Translations under genes and position numbers: made by a program | Origin: Actinomycetes bacterium | Lineage (GTDB): Bacteria > Actinomycetota > Acidimicrobiia > Acidimicrobiales > Palsa-688 | Assembly: GCA_021850325.1 (NCBI GenBank) | Contig: JAJZMF010000004.1 | Span: 157,470 to 221,469, forward strand | DNA: 64,000 bases | Direction of reading: 5' to 3' | The notes under the pieces: generated by a model | Told to the model about the DNA's origin: nothing | The model's input: the letters and a program-made list of their open reading frames with translations, nothing else | The model's database searches: none | Shown: positions 53,697 through 61,632 of the stretch, piece by piece | Layout of the letters: each line of letters begins with the position of its first letter | How positions within the stretch are numbered: position 1 is the first letter of the stretch

Positions 53697-54701
53697 TTGA
53701 GCGGGCTGGTGGTGGCCGTGAGCGGGGCCAGTGGTCACATCGGTCGCGCCCTGATGGACGCATTGGCAGCCAGCGGGGAGGTTGCCGAGCTGCGGACGGT
53801 CTCCCGTCGGCAGGTGGCCGAGCGCCCCGGGCTTGCCCACCACCACGTCCGGGCCGACGTGCGCAGCCCTGCTGCCCGAGAGCTCGTGGCCGGTGCCGAC
53901 CTCCTGTTCCACCTGGCGGCGCAGGTATGGGAGGGCAGGGGCCGCGGGGCAGCCCGGGAGATGGAGGAGGTCAACGTGGGCGGCACCGCGAACCTGGCCG
54001 GCGCCGCTGGAGCGACGGTACTGGCGTCCTCCGTGGTCGTCTACGGCGCCTGGCCGGACAACCCGTTGCCCATGGACGAGGACTGGCCGGCCCGCCCCAA
54101 CCCCGAGTGCTCCTACGCCGTCCACAAGCGGGATGCGGAGCGAGCGCTGGAGGGCTCGGCCCGACGATGGGCCGCGCTGCGCCTGTGCGCCGTACTGGGG
54201 CCTAACGCCGACGCCCGGGTGGTGCGGTCCCTGACCGGCTACCGCCTCGGCGTGCCCGCCGTGCGGGGCGCCCCCCAGGCGTTGCAGTGGCTCGACGAGC
54301 GGGACGCCGTCTCGGCGCTGATGGCGGCGGGCCGGTCGCTGCTGCAGGGTGGCGCGGCCTGCTCGTGCGTGCTCAACGTGGCTACGGACGACTGGTTGGG
54401 GGCTGGCGGCGCGGCGCGCCTGCTGGGGAGCAGGGTGGTGGCCCTACCCCGTCGGCCGCTCATGGCCCTGGCCAGCGTCGGCCGGGAAGTGCGGCTCAGC
54501 CCGTTCGGCCCGGACCGGGCCGTCATGTTGACCGGGCCACTGGCCGTCGCCAACGAGCGGGCACGCCGCACCCTGGACTGGGCGCCCACCCGGACCAGCG
54601 CCGACGTCCTGGCCGGTGCGGTGCTCGGCAGTGGTCCGCCTGCCTCAGAGGGCCCGGGGCCTGCGGTCCTGCCGTCCGGTGTTCACAGCGGGTGGCGGTA
54701 G
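53697..54701 (+). CDS. extended SDR, candidate 3-oxo-ceramide reductase (CerR-like)
   Basis: A 334-aa NAD(P)-dependent SDR. The dinucleotide motif is VSGASGHIGRALMDAL, FHLAAQVWEG follows, and the catalytic pair is Y140/K144 in CSYAVHKRDAE. In the Caulobacter ceramide pathway an enzyme of this type (CerR) reduces the 3-oxo group after N-acylation. Here it follows the SPT-like gene by 69 bp with a strong GAGGAGGG ribosome site seven bases before a TTG start. It overlaps the convergent GNAT-fold gene tail to tail by 19 bp. The call rests mainly on context; a sugar epimerase is the alternative. Confidence 0.6.
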   Translation: MSGLVVAVSGASGHIGRALMDALAASGEVAELRTVSRRQVAERPGLAHHHVRADVRSPAARELVAGADLLFHLAAQVWEGRGRGAAREMEEVNVGGTANLAGAAGATVLASSVVVYGAWPDNPLPMDEDWPARPNPECSYAVHKRDAERALEGSARRWAALRLCAVLGPNADARVVRSLTGYRLGVPAVRGAPQALQWLDERDAVSALMAAGRSLLQGGAACSCVLNVATDDWLGAGGAARLLGSRVVALPRRPLMALASVGREVRLSPFGPDRAVMLTGPLAVANERARRTLDWAPTRTSADVLAGAVLGSGPPASEGPGPAVLPSGVHSGWR

Positions 54702-55804
54702 AGCCGCCAGGTCTTGTAGAGCTGGGCGCCCAGGTCCTGGAGCTGCTTGTTGATCTTGTGGTTGGTGGCGAGGGTCCAGGACGCCTCGGCCGTGATGGCC
54801 CCGTCCTCACGGAGGCGGTTGACGACCTCGGAGTAGAGGATGGGCCCGAGGCCGGACGCCTCCACCGAAGGCAGGATGCCCAGCGCCAGCACGCGGACGT
54901 GCTTGAGCTTCTTCGCCTCGGTGAGCAGGCGGTACCAGTGGAAGGGGACCAGGCGGCCATTGCGCACCTGGCGCACGATGTGGTTGACGTCAGGTATGGT
55001 CAGGCAGACGGCCACCGGCTCACCCTCCTTCTCCACCGCGAACGCCCACCTGGGGTTGAGCAAGGGCTTCAGCTGCTTGGCGAGGTGGCGGATCTCGGGC
55101 TCGGGCATGGGCACGAAGCCCCAGTTCTGCTGCCAGATCCGGTTGTAGAGCTCGAAGAAGCGGCCCACCTCGGCGTCGTAGTCGTCCATGCGCATGTCCC
55201 GCACGGTCACCTTTGCCCGTTCCCGCAGCCGGGACAGGAGCCGCACCTGGCGCTCCGACAGGTTGGTCGAGGGCTCGAGGAACTGCCAGCCGTACAGGTC
55301 CATTACCTGTTCCCAGCCCGCCTCCTCCCACAGCTCCTGGTAGTAGCGGGGGTTCTCCAAGGTCATGACGACGGCCGGGGTGTCGAAGCCGTCGATCAGC
55401 AGGCCCAGCTCGTCGTTGGTGGTGAAGTTCGCCGGGCCGACGGCGACCCGGGCCCCCCGGCGCCTGGACCAGTCGAACGCCACGTCGAACAACCGGGCCG
55501 CTACGTCCCGGTCCTGCACCGACTCGAAGAACCCGACCCAGGCCCAGGCCTCACCCTGGCGCTGGTCGAACAGTTCGTCCCGGCAGGCTGCGACCCGGCC
55601 CACCACACGGCCGTCCTGATGAGCGGTCCAGAGCGCCCACTCCTGGTGCATCGCCGCCGGGTGCCGTCGTGACAGGCGGTCGTACGCGGCCATGCGCAGC
55701 GGCGGCGTCCATTGGGGGTCGTGGCTGTGCAGGCGGAACGGCACGTCGATGAACAGGCGTTTGGCGAGGAGGCTGTCTGAGGGCCGTATCTCGACTGGCG
55801 GCAT
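54683..55804 (-). CDS. GNAT-fold protein, candidate bacterial ceramide synthase
   Basis: A 373-aa protein with the layout FIDVPFRLHSHDPQWTPPL near the N-terminus, GRVAACRDELFDQ, WVGFFESVQDRDVAARLF, GPANFTTNDELGLLIDGFD and NPRYYQELWEEAGWEQ. This pattern is that of the GNAT-related family to which the Caulobacter ceramide synthase (bCerS) belongs, which acylates 3-ketosphinganine. Placement opposite an SPT-like and an SDR gene supports this. Family match is by pattern memory, not alignment. ATG 55804 is 8 nt after a minus-strand TATCGT box (55813-55818), so it has its own, probably leaderless, promoter. Confidence 0.62.
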   Translation of the reverse strand: MPPVEIRPSDSLLAKRLFIDVPFRLHSHDPQWTPPLRMAAYDRLSRRHPAAMHQEWALWTAHQDGRVVGRVAACRDELFDQRQGEAWAWVGFFESVQDRDVAARLFDVAFDWSRRRGARVAVGPANFTTNDELGLLIDGFDTPAVVMTLENPRYYQELWEEAGWEQVMDLYGWQFLEPSTNLSERQVRLLSRLRERAKVTVRDMRMDDYDAEVGRFFELYNRIWQQNWGFVPMPEPEIRHLAKQLKPLLNPRWAFAVEKEGEPVAVCLTIPDVNHIVRQVRNGRLVPFHWYRLLTEAKKLKHVRVLALGILPSVEASGLGPILYSEVVNRLREDGAITAEASWTLATNHKINKQLQDLGAQLYKTWRLYRHPL

Positions 55805-55856
55805 GGCTAGCAACGATACCTGTGGTGCCGGCCAGGCCCGTACCCGGCCCCGGCTC

Positions 55857-56651
55857 CTATTCGTCGGGGGTGGCTGTGGCTCCCGCTGCCGCCCGGGAAG
55901 GGGCTGCTTCGCGGCGCTGGGCCCCGTTGGGCGAGATCACGATGGTGGCGTGACCACCCTGGGCGTCGTCATGAGCCTCGGGTTGGGCTTCGGTGCGCAG
56001 CCGGGTCGCCCGCTTGCCGTTGATGGTGATGTGCTCCGTCGCCGGCGAGGGCTCGCTGTCGTTGAGGCCGGCGATGCCGGCGGCGCGTACGTCCAGCTCG
56101 ATGACCTTGGCTGCCAGGAGCTCACGCATGGCGCGGCACACTTCGAAGTCCGACAGGTTGAGAGCACGCCCTATCGAGCGGAGGTTCCGCCGACCGTCGA
56201 CCACGGTGAGCACGCGCCACTGTTCCCGGTCCAGGGTCACCTGGCCCGGGTCCAGCTCGGTCACAAGCCTGGGCTGCAGGTCGAGGCTGGGGATCAGCTC
56301 CTGCAGCTCCTGCCATTCCTCGAGGCGTTGACGCGCCTCGTCCATGGCCTCTTTGACGGTCATGTTCACCCCTACCGGGGCGTTGGAGCGACCGGGGTGG
56401 AACTCGAAGCTGCCCCTGTCGGCGCCCAGCAGCTCGAAGCAGATCTCCTGGACTCTCTGGGCCACGTCACCGGTCACTGCTGCGGCCTGGTGCTCCGACT
56501 GGTCGGCACCCACGATCATCCCGTCGGCCAGGAACAGGTTGGCCGCGAACGAACGGCTGCGCACGTGGAGGCGCCCGGTCATCCCGCGCTCAGCCAAGAG
56601 CTCGAGGACCGCGCTGAAGTCGAGAACATCGAACGTACCCTGTAACGGCAT
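55857..56651 (-). CDS. DUF4388 domain protein
   Basis: A 264-aa protein. The first 110 residues (MPLQGTFDVLDFSAVLELLAERGMTGRLHVRS, LFLADGMIVGA) match DUF4388, a domain also in PatA-like regulators. A middle segment (about 120-185) reads LTVVDGRRNLRSIGRALNLSDFEVCRAMRELLAAKVIEL and looks like a winged helix. The C-terminal 75 residues are disordered. Such proteins are thought to act in signalling or gliding/development; role unknown here. It lies 52 bp beyond the GNAT-fold gene start on the same strand. Confidence 0.75.
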   Translation of the reverse strand: MPLQGTFDVLDFSAVLELLAERGMTGRLHVRSRSFAANLFLADGMIVGADQSEHQAAAVTGDVAQRVQEICFELLGADRGSFEFHPGRSNAPVGVNMTVKEAMDEARQRLEEWQELQELIPSLDLQPRLVTELDPGQVTLDREQWRVLTVVDGRRNLRSIGRALNLSDFEVCRAMRELLAAKVIELDVRAAGIAGLNDSEPSPATEHITINGKRATRLRTEAQPEAHDDAQGGHATIVISPNGAQRREAAPSRAAAGATATPDE

Positions 56652-56692
56652 CCCGACCCATTCTGCCAGCGCCGTCCGGGCACTGGCAGCTT

Positions 56693-57292
56693 TCAGCCCT
56701 CGAAGATGGCGGCTGTCACACCGAAGCCGCCGGCGAACGAGCTCACAGCCAGCGACAACAGTTGGTTGCCCACCCGCCACACGCAGGCATAACTCCCGGC
56801 TGGTGGGGTGCTGCACCCCCGGTACTGTGCCCCCCCGGGCGGGTAGGGATGGGCGAAGAGGGTGGCCAAGGCGGCAGGGCTGGCGTCGCTGGCTGCCAGG
56901 GCACGCTTGTGCGCGGCCCAGGCGTCGACCACGTAGTAGGCGGCCTGTGACGGAGTTGGCTGAGCGGCTGGAGGGTGCCAGGGGGCGGGCGTGGTCGTTG
57001 TCGCCGCACTGGTCGTTGTCGCCGCACTGGTCGTTGTCGCCCGGGTTGTGGTGGTGGTCGGGCGCGCTGCGGTGGTCGTCGCTCCGGTCGGGTGGGTCGT
57101 TGCACCCCTCCCGGGCGCGCCCGAGCTGGGGGGCCTGGTCGGGGCGGGCGAGGACGTCGCGCCCGGGCCCGCGCCGGTGGACGCGCTGGGGCCTCCGCAC
57201 GCGCCGAGGGCCAGCGCCCCCAGGAGCACCAGGGCCCCGCTGCCCAGGGCCGCCCCAGCCGGTACCCGCCCCGCTCTCCTGGCCTGGTGCAC
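56693..57292 (-). CDS. putative lipoprotein with Thr-rich linker
   Basis: A 199-aa protein with a lipoprotein signal peptide (RRAGRVPAG, hydrophobic core, LALGACGG). A 75-residue Thr/Ala/Pro linker with SAATTTSAATTTT follows, then a domain of about 90 residues with a likely disulfide (GCSTPP to YACVWR) and AYYVVDAWAAHKRALAASD. The fold is reminiscent of the first lipoprotein in this window (both have CxW-like pairs and a small domain), but no family is certain. GTG 57292 gives a normal signal peptide; TTG 57322 would add ten residues. Confidence 0.7.
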   Translation of the reverse strand: MHQARRAGRVPAGAALGSGALVLLGALALGACGGPSASTGAGPGATSSPAPTRPPSSGAPGRGATTHPTGATTTAARPTTTTTRATTTSAATTTSAATTTTPAPWHPPAAQPTPSQAAYYVVDAWAAHKRALAASDASPAALATLFAHPYPPGGAQYRGCSTPPAGSYACVWRVGNQLLSLAVSSFAGGFGVTAAIFEG

Positions 57293-57321
57293 ACGGCCAT
57301 GATGGCCGGTTCGGGGCGCCA

Positions 57322-57981
57322 ATGGCGCGCCGGCCCGAGCCCAAGCAAGATAGGCAGGTGGCCACGACCCGCCTTGTCGCTGTCACGGGTGGGAGCGAGC
57401 CGCTGTTCGTGGTCCTGGTCGTGGTCCATGTGGTCAGTGCCCTCGCAGGTTTCGGCAGTATCGGCTTCGCTGGCACCTACGCCAGCAGGGCGGCCCACCT
57501 GCCCGGGGATGTCAGCCTTGATGACGCCGAAGTGGAGGAGCTCACCCGTTACTTCGACCGGCCGGCCCGTTTTTGGAAGGCGGTCCTGGTCGTGCCCGTC
57601 TTCGGCGTGCTCGCCCTCCTGGCCGACCCCCATGGCAAGGGCCTCGACCAGCTCTGGGTGGTCGGAGCCCTACTGGTGTGGGTTGCGGCCAGCGTGCTCG
57701 CTGCGGGCGTCGTGGCACCCGCCCTGCACCAGGTGCGCTCGCTCCTGGCCGAGGCGGCCGGAGCGTACCGTGCTGCGTCCAGCCCCTCGACTGCCTCCGC
57801 CGGCCCGGGGGTGCCGGGGCCCAGCACCGCTGGCGGTCCTGGTGAGCGCGTGCCCAAGGCCGGCCCGGTACTGCCCTGGCAGGGCGGGCTGAACCGGGCG
57901 GGGAGCCGGGCGAGCCGGGCTGCTGCAGCGTGTGACGTCCTTTTTTTCGTTGCCCTCGCCTTCATGGTGTGGCGGCCCTGA
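57322..57981 (+). CDS. integral membrane protein, unknown function
   Basis: A 219-aa protein with about four membrane spans: PLFVVLVVVHVVSALAGFGSIGFAG, FWKAVLVVPVFGVLALLAD, LWVVGALLVWVAASVLAAGVV and a C-terminal one near ACDVLFFVALAFMVW. The layout is similar to DUF2269-type proteins, but I am not sure. ATG 57322 or GTG 57358 could be the start. It is divergent from the lipoprotein gene and the two may share a control region. Confidence 0.65.
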   Translation: MARRPEPKQDRQVATTRLVAVTGGSEPLFVVLVVVHVVSALAGFGSIGFAGTYASRAAHLPGDVSLDDAEVEELTRYFDRPARFWKAVLVVPVFGVLALLADPHGKGLDQLWVVGALLVWVAASVLAAGVVAPALHQVRSLLAEAAGAYRAASSPSTASAGPGVPGPSTAGGPGERVPKAGPVLPWQGGLNRAGSRASRAAAACDVLFFVALAFMVWRP

Positions 57982-58111
57982 GGGCACCGGGCTGGTAGCC
58001 GGCCGGACCGCCTGGTGCCCCGGACCGGCGCCCGGCACTCCCCGGTGCGGTAACCCTATAGTTGGGCCCCGTAATATCGGGGCGGCAAAGAAATTCGTCC
58101 GGGCAAGTTGT

Positions 58112-58139
58112 TTGCATTTGCCCTCACCGAGGCTAGGCT
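58112..58139 (+). promoter_or_regulatory. promoter of the fused E1 gene
   Basis: TTGCAT (58112-58117) and TAGGCT (58134-58139) are separated by 16 bp in an A+T-enriched segment of the 167-bp gene-free gap. Transcription would start at about 58146-58149, at or next to the ATG, so the mRNA is probably leaderless. An upstream ATG at 58141 is followed by only GCC and a TAA. Confidence 0.55.
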
Positions 58140-58148
58140 CATGGCCTA

Positions 58149-60380
58149 ATGGTCCTAATGGTGCCCGCTGCGGACGGGCGGCAGCGCAGGGTGGCGGGTG
58201 ATGTCTCGATGAGGTTGGTGCGTCCCGAAGGACCTGTTGTGGACTGGGGTACCGGGGACGGGACATCTGGGCTGCGCCCGGCGGCCAGGAAGGGCAAGTT
58301 GCGGGGAGTGCCCGTCGCCGAGCTCCTGGCTGATTACCGGCTGGCCCTGGTGTCGCGCGCTCTCGATGACCGCGAAATCACCCTGCAAAAGCAGAGCCGC
58401 GGGTTCTTTCATATTTCCGGGGCAGGGCACGAGGCACTGGGCCTGGGAATTGCCCGGTCCCTGCAGGCGGGTAAGGACTGGTTCTTTCCCTATTACCGGG
58501 ACCGTACGCTGGTACTGGCGCTGGGTGTGACGCCCACGGAGCTTCTGTTGCAGGCCGTCGGCGCAGCCAACGACCCTGCGTCGATGGGACGGCAGATGCC
58601 CGCGCACTACAGCTCCACCCTGCTCAACATCGTGACCCAGTCCAGCCCGACCGGGTCGCAGTGCATCCCCGCCGTCGGCTGCGCCGAGGCTGGTCGGTAC
58701 ATACTCGACCACGCCGGTCCGGGCCTGGGGGACTGCCACGCCCAGGCGGGCGAGCTCACCTACGTCTCGTTGGGGGAGGGTGCCACCTCGCAGGGCGAGT
58801 TCTGGGAGAGCCTCAACACGGCCTGCACCCTGAAGTTGCCCGTGCTGTACGTGGTGGCGGACAACGGTTACGCAATTTCCGTCCCTGCGCGCCAGCAGGC
58901 CCCGGCACCAGTCTCCGAGCTCGTGAAGGGTTTCGCCGGTCTTTCCGTGCTGCGCCTCGACGGCAGGGACTATTTCGAGGTCCGCAAGCGCATCCCCGGC
59001 CTCGTGGCCGGGCTGCGCCGGGGGGACGGCCCGGCACTGGTCCACGCCACGGTGACCAGGCCCTACTCGCATTCGTCGGCTGACAGCCAGAGCAAGTACC
59101 GGCCCCAGTCCGAGATCGATGACGAGATCTGGAACGACCCGATAACGCTGCTCGAACGCGCCATGCTCGAGGCTGGGGCCCTCGGGGAGGAGGACCTGGC
59201 GGTCATGCGGGACCAGGCGCGCCGCGAGGTGTCCGACGCAGCCAAGGCAGCGCTGGCCGCTCCCCGGCCCGACCCGGCCACGATCAGGCTCCACCTGCTC
59301 GAGCTGCCCGAGGTGCCCGAGCAGATGGCCACCGACGCGGCAGCCGAGGCGGCGCCTACGGACGACCGCCCGGTGGTCGCCCTCGGGGAGGCGGTCAGGT
59401 TGGCTCTGCACGAAGCCATGGAGGCCGACGTGAGAGTGAGGGTGTTCGGCGAGGACGTGGCCGACGCACCTCCCGAGCTGCTGGACCAATTGGAGGGCAA
59501 GGGAGGCGTTTTCGGTACCACGTTCGGCCTCCAGCGCCGCTTCGGCAGCGACCGTTGCTTCAACACGCCGCTCGCCGAGGCCAACATCATCGGCCGCGCT
59601 GTGGGCCAGGCGGCGCGGGGACTGAGGCCGGTACCGGAGATCCAGTTCTTCGATTACATCTGGACGGCCATGCAGCAGATCAAGAGCGAGGCTGCAACGG
59701 TCCGGTGGCGTTCGGGCGGGGTCTGGTCCTGCCCCATGGTGCTGCGGGTGGCGATAGGGGGTTACCTCGCCGGAGGTGCCAACTGGCACTCCCAGTCGGG
59801 CGTCTCCATCTTCGCCCACATCCCTGGGCTGGTGGTGGTGATGCCCTCCCGTGCCGTGGACGCCGTGGGCCTGCTGCGCACCGCCCTGTCAGGGGAGGAC
59901 CCGGTGCTCTTCCTCGAGCACAAGCACCTCCTGCGCCAGCGCTACACCGAAGGGCGCTACCCGGCTGCCGGTTTTCGCGTGCCCTTTGGCCGGGGCCGGG
60001 TCGTGCGGCCGGGCAACGACCTGACGGTGGTGACCTACGGGGCCACGGTCGAGAGGTCACTGCGGGCGGTCGAGGCGGCGGGGGTCGACGCCGAGGTGGT
60101 CGACCTGCGGTCAATAGCCCCCTGGGACAAGGACCTGGTGGCCGAGTCGGTGGCCCGCACGGGCCGGCTGCTCGTGGTGAGCGAGGACCACCTCACGTGT
60201 GGTTTCGGGGCCGAAGTGGCGGCGTGGACGGCCGAGAACTGCTTCGCCGACCTCGACGCACCGGTACGGCGCATCGGGGCGGCGGACACGCACCTGGCTT
60301 ACGAGCCCACCCTGGAGCGGGCGACCCTGCCCCAGGTGGAGGACATCGCGCAGGCGGCGCAGGAGCTCGTCGGCTTCTGA
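58149..60380 (+). CDS. alpha-keto acid dehydrogenase E1, fused alpha and beta subunits
   Basis: A 743-aa thiamine-diphosphate enzyme. Residues about 40-390 are the E1-alpha part (FFHISGAGHEALGLG, ThDP motif GEGATS at about 209 through VVADNGYAIS), about 410-743 the E1-beta part (VFGEDVAD, GVFGTTFGLQRRFG, the catalytic-side NTPLAEANIIG, IKSEAATVRWRSGG). It decarboxylates branched-chain 2-oxo acids or pyruvate and passes the acyl group to a lipoyl E2. E1-alpha and beta are normally separate chains of 2-oxoisovalerate dehydrogenase; the fusion is less common. No E2 or E3 gene is in the window. Confidence 0.9.
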   Translation: MVLMVPAADGRQRRVAGDVSMRLVRPEGPVVDWGTGDGTSGLRPAARKGKLRGVPVAELLADYRLALVSRALDDREITLQKQSRGFFHISGAGHEALGLGIARSLQAGKDWFFPYYRDRTLVLALGVTPTELLLQAVGAANDPASMGRQMPAHYSSTLLNIVTQSSPTGSQCIPAVGCAEAGRYILDHAGPGLGDCHAQAGELTYVSLGEGATSQGEFWESLNTACTLKLPVLYVVADNGYAISVPARQQAPAPVSELVKGFAGLSVLRLDGRDYFEVRKRIPGLVAGLRRGDGPALVHATVTRPYSHSSADSQSKYRPQSEIDDEIWNDPITLLERAMLEAGALGEEDLAVMRDQARREVSDAAKAALAAPRPDPATIRLHLLELPEVPEQMATDAAAEAAPTDDRPVVALGEAVRLALHEAMEADVRVRVFGEDVADAPPELLDQLEGKGGVFGTTFGLQRRFGSDRCFNTPLAEANIIGRAVGQAARGLRPVPEIQFFDYIWTAMQQIKSEAATVRWRSGGVWSCPMVLRVAIGGYLAGGANWHSQSGVSIFAHIPGLVVVMPSRAVDAVGLLRTALSGEDPVLFLEHKHLLRQRYTEGRYPAAGFRVPFGRGRVVRPGNDLTVVTYGATVERSLRAVEAAGVDAEVVDLRSIAPWDKDLVAESVARTGRLLVVSEDHLTCGFGAEVAAWTAENCFADLDAPVRRIGAADTHLAYEPTLERATLPQVEDIAQAAQELVGF

Positions 60381-60410
60381 GCTGCCCCCGCCGGGTAGCG
60401 CCCTGGGCCG

Positions 60411-61532
60411 TCAGCCCCCCGGGCCCGGCGCACCGTTCGTGAGCAGTTGGGCCCGGGCCGCCGCCGCCGTGATCACCCTGTGCACGAACGCCAGCTTTGA
60501 TATGACAGCCGGAGGCAGTTCGAACGGGTAGAGGTCGTCCTTGCCCAGGGACCGGTTGAGCGCGTTGAGGGCCTGGGTCAGTGGTACCCAGTCGGCTATG
60601 ACAGCGTCGAACCCCTCCAGTAGGGCGGTGTCCTCGCTGGGGGCGCTGGCCAGGGCCGGGTCCCGTCTTCCGGTGCGGTCGTCCACCGGCCCGCCCACCA
60701 GGACGCCGAAGGAGGCAGCGGTCTGGACGGCGTCCCAGATGTGCAGGTAGTGGGCGAAGGTCTCGGCCCAGTCCTCGAGGGGGTGCATGGAGGCGTAGGC
60801 GCTGACGTGGGAGCGGCCCCAGTCCCCGGCGGGGCCGTTGGCATAGTGGGTGTCGCGGGCGGCTGCGTAGTCGCGTTCGTAGTCCCCGAAGACCCGACGG
60901 GCCTCGTTCAGCAACCCTCCCCCGAGGCCTCCCGGCCAAGCAGGGGACAGGAGCCGGAACCAGTAGTAGTGGCCGATCTCGTGGCGGAAGTGGCCCAGGA
61001 TGGTCCTGTACGGCTCTCCGAACTGTGCCTTGGTCTGTTCGCGAAAGACGTCGTCCGTCTCGTTCAGGTCGAGGGTGACGACCCCCTCGCAGTGGCCGGT
61101 GACCACCCGGCTCTCGCCGGCCAGGAGTGCGAACGACAGGGCGCGTTCGGAGGCCCCGGCACCCACGACCGGGAGGTGCAGCTGGAGGAGCTGGTAGATG
61201 AGCCGGCGCTTGGCCACTTCGGCCTTTGCGCACGCCGCCCGGTACTCGTGCTGGCCCAGAGGTGGCCGGCTGGCCGTGAGCGAGCAGGACAGACATGCCG
61301 TCCCGGCCTGTTCCGCCGGGACGAGCCAGTTGCACCCGAGCTCCCGGTAGAGCCGGCACCGAGCCATGGACGGGCCGCCCGTCCCGGTGCGGACCAGGTC
61401 GGCTCCTGAGCCCTCCAAGCTCTCCAGCGCTCCCGAGAGCGGGTCGAAACCGAGGGGACGACCACATCGCGCACATCCCGGGCTCTCGAAAGCGACCAGT
61501 TCGTGGCAGTGCCGGCAGGTGAACGCTCTCAT
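60411..61532 (-). CDS. zinc-ribbon metallopeptidase-like protein (DUF2248 type)
   Basis: A 373-aa protein. The N-terminus MRAFTCRHCHELVAFESPGCARCG is a zinc ribbon with two CxxC knuckles, and another CLSC occurs near residue 90. The C-terminal domain has RHEIGHYYW, a HEXXH metalloprotease motif, followed at a distance by PLEDWAETFAHYLH, where Glu/His could complete the zinc site. This matches a family of putative zinc-ribbon metallopeptidases of unknown substrate. ATG 61532 follows TAGGAT (minus strand, near 61548-61553) and a GAAAGG ribosome site. It converges with the E1 gene. Confidence 0.82.
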   Translation of the reverse strand: MRAFTCRHCHELVAFESPGCARCGRPLGFDPLSGALESLEGSGADLVRTGTGGPSMARCRLYRELGCNWLVPAEQAGTACLSCSLTASRPPLGQHEYRAACAKAEVAKRRLIYQLLQLHLPVVGAGASERALSFALLAGESRVVTGHCEGVVTLDLNETDDVFREQTKAQFGEPYRTILGHFRHEIGHYYWFRLLSPAWPGGLGGGLLNEARRVFGDYERDYAAARDTHYANGPAGDWGRSHVSAYASMHPLEDWAETFAHYLHIWDAVQTAASFGVLVGGPVDDRTGRRDPALASAPSEDTALLEGFDAVIADWVPLTQALNALNRSLGKDDLYPFELPPAVISKLAFVHRVITAAAARAQLLTNGAPGPGG

Positions 61533-61632
61533 CCAGGGCCTTTCGCGGATCCTAGCGCAAGGGCGCCCCAGGGCTGCCCGATAGGCATCCGGGGGCACCG
61601 TGTGCCCAGGGGCAGCTAGAGTCACCGAGGGG

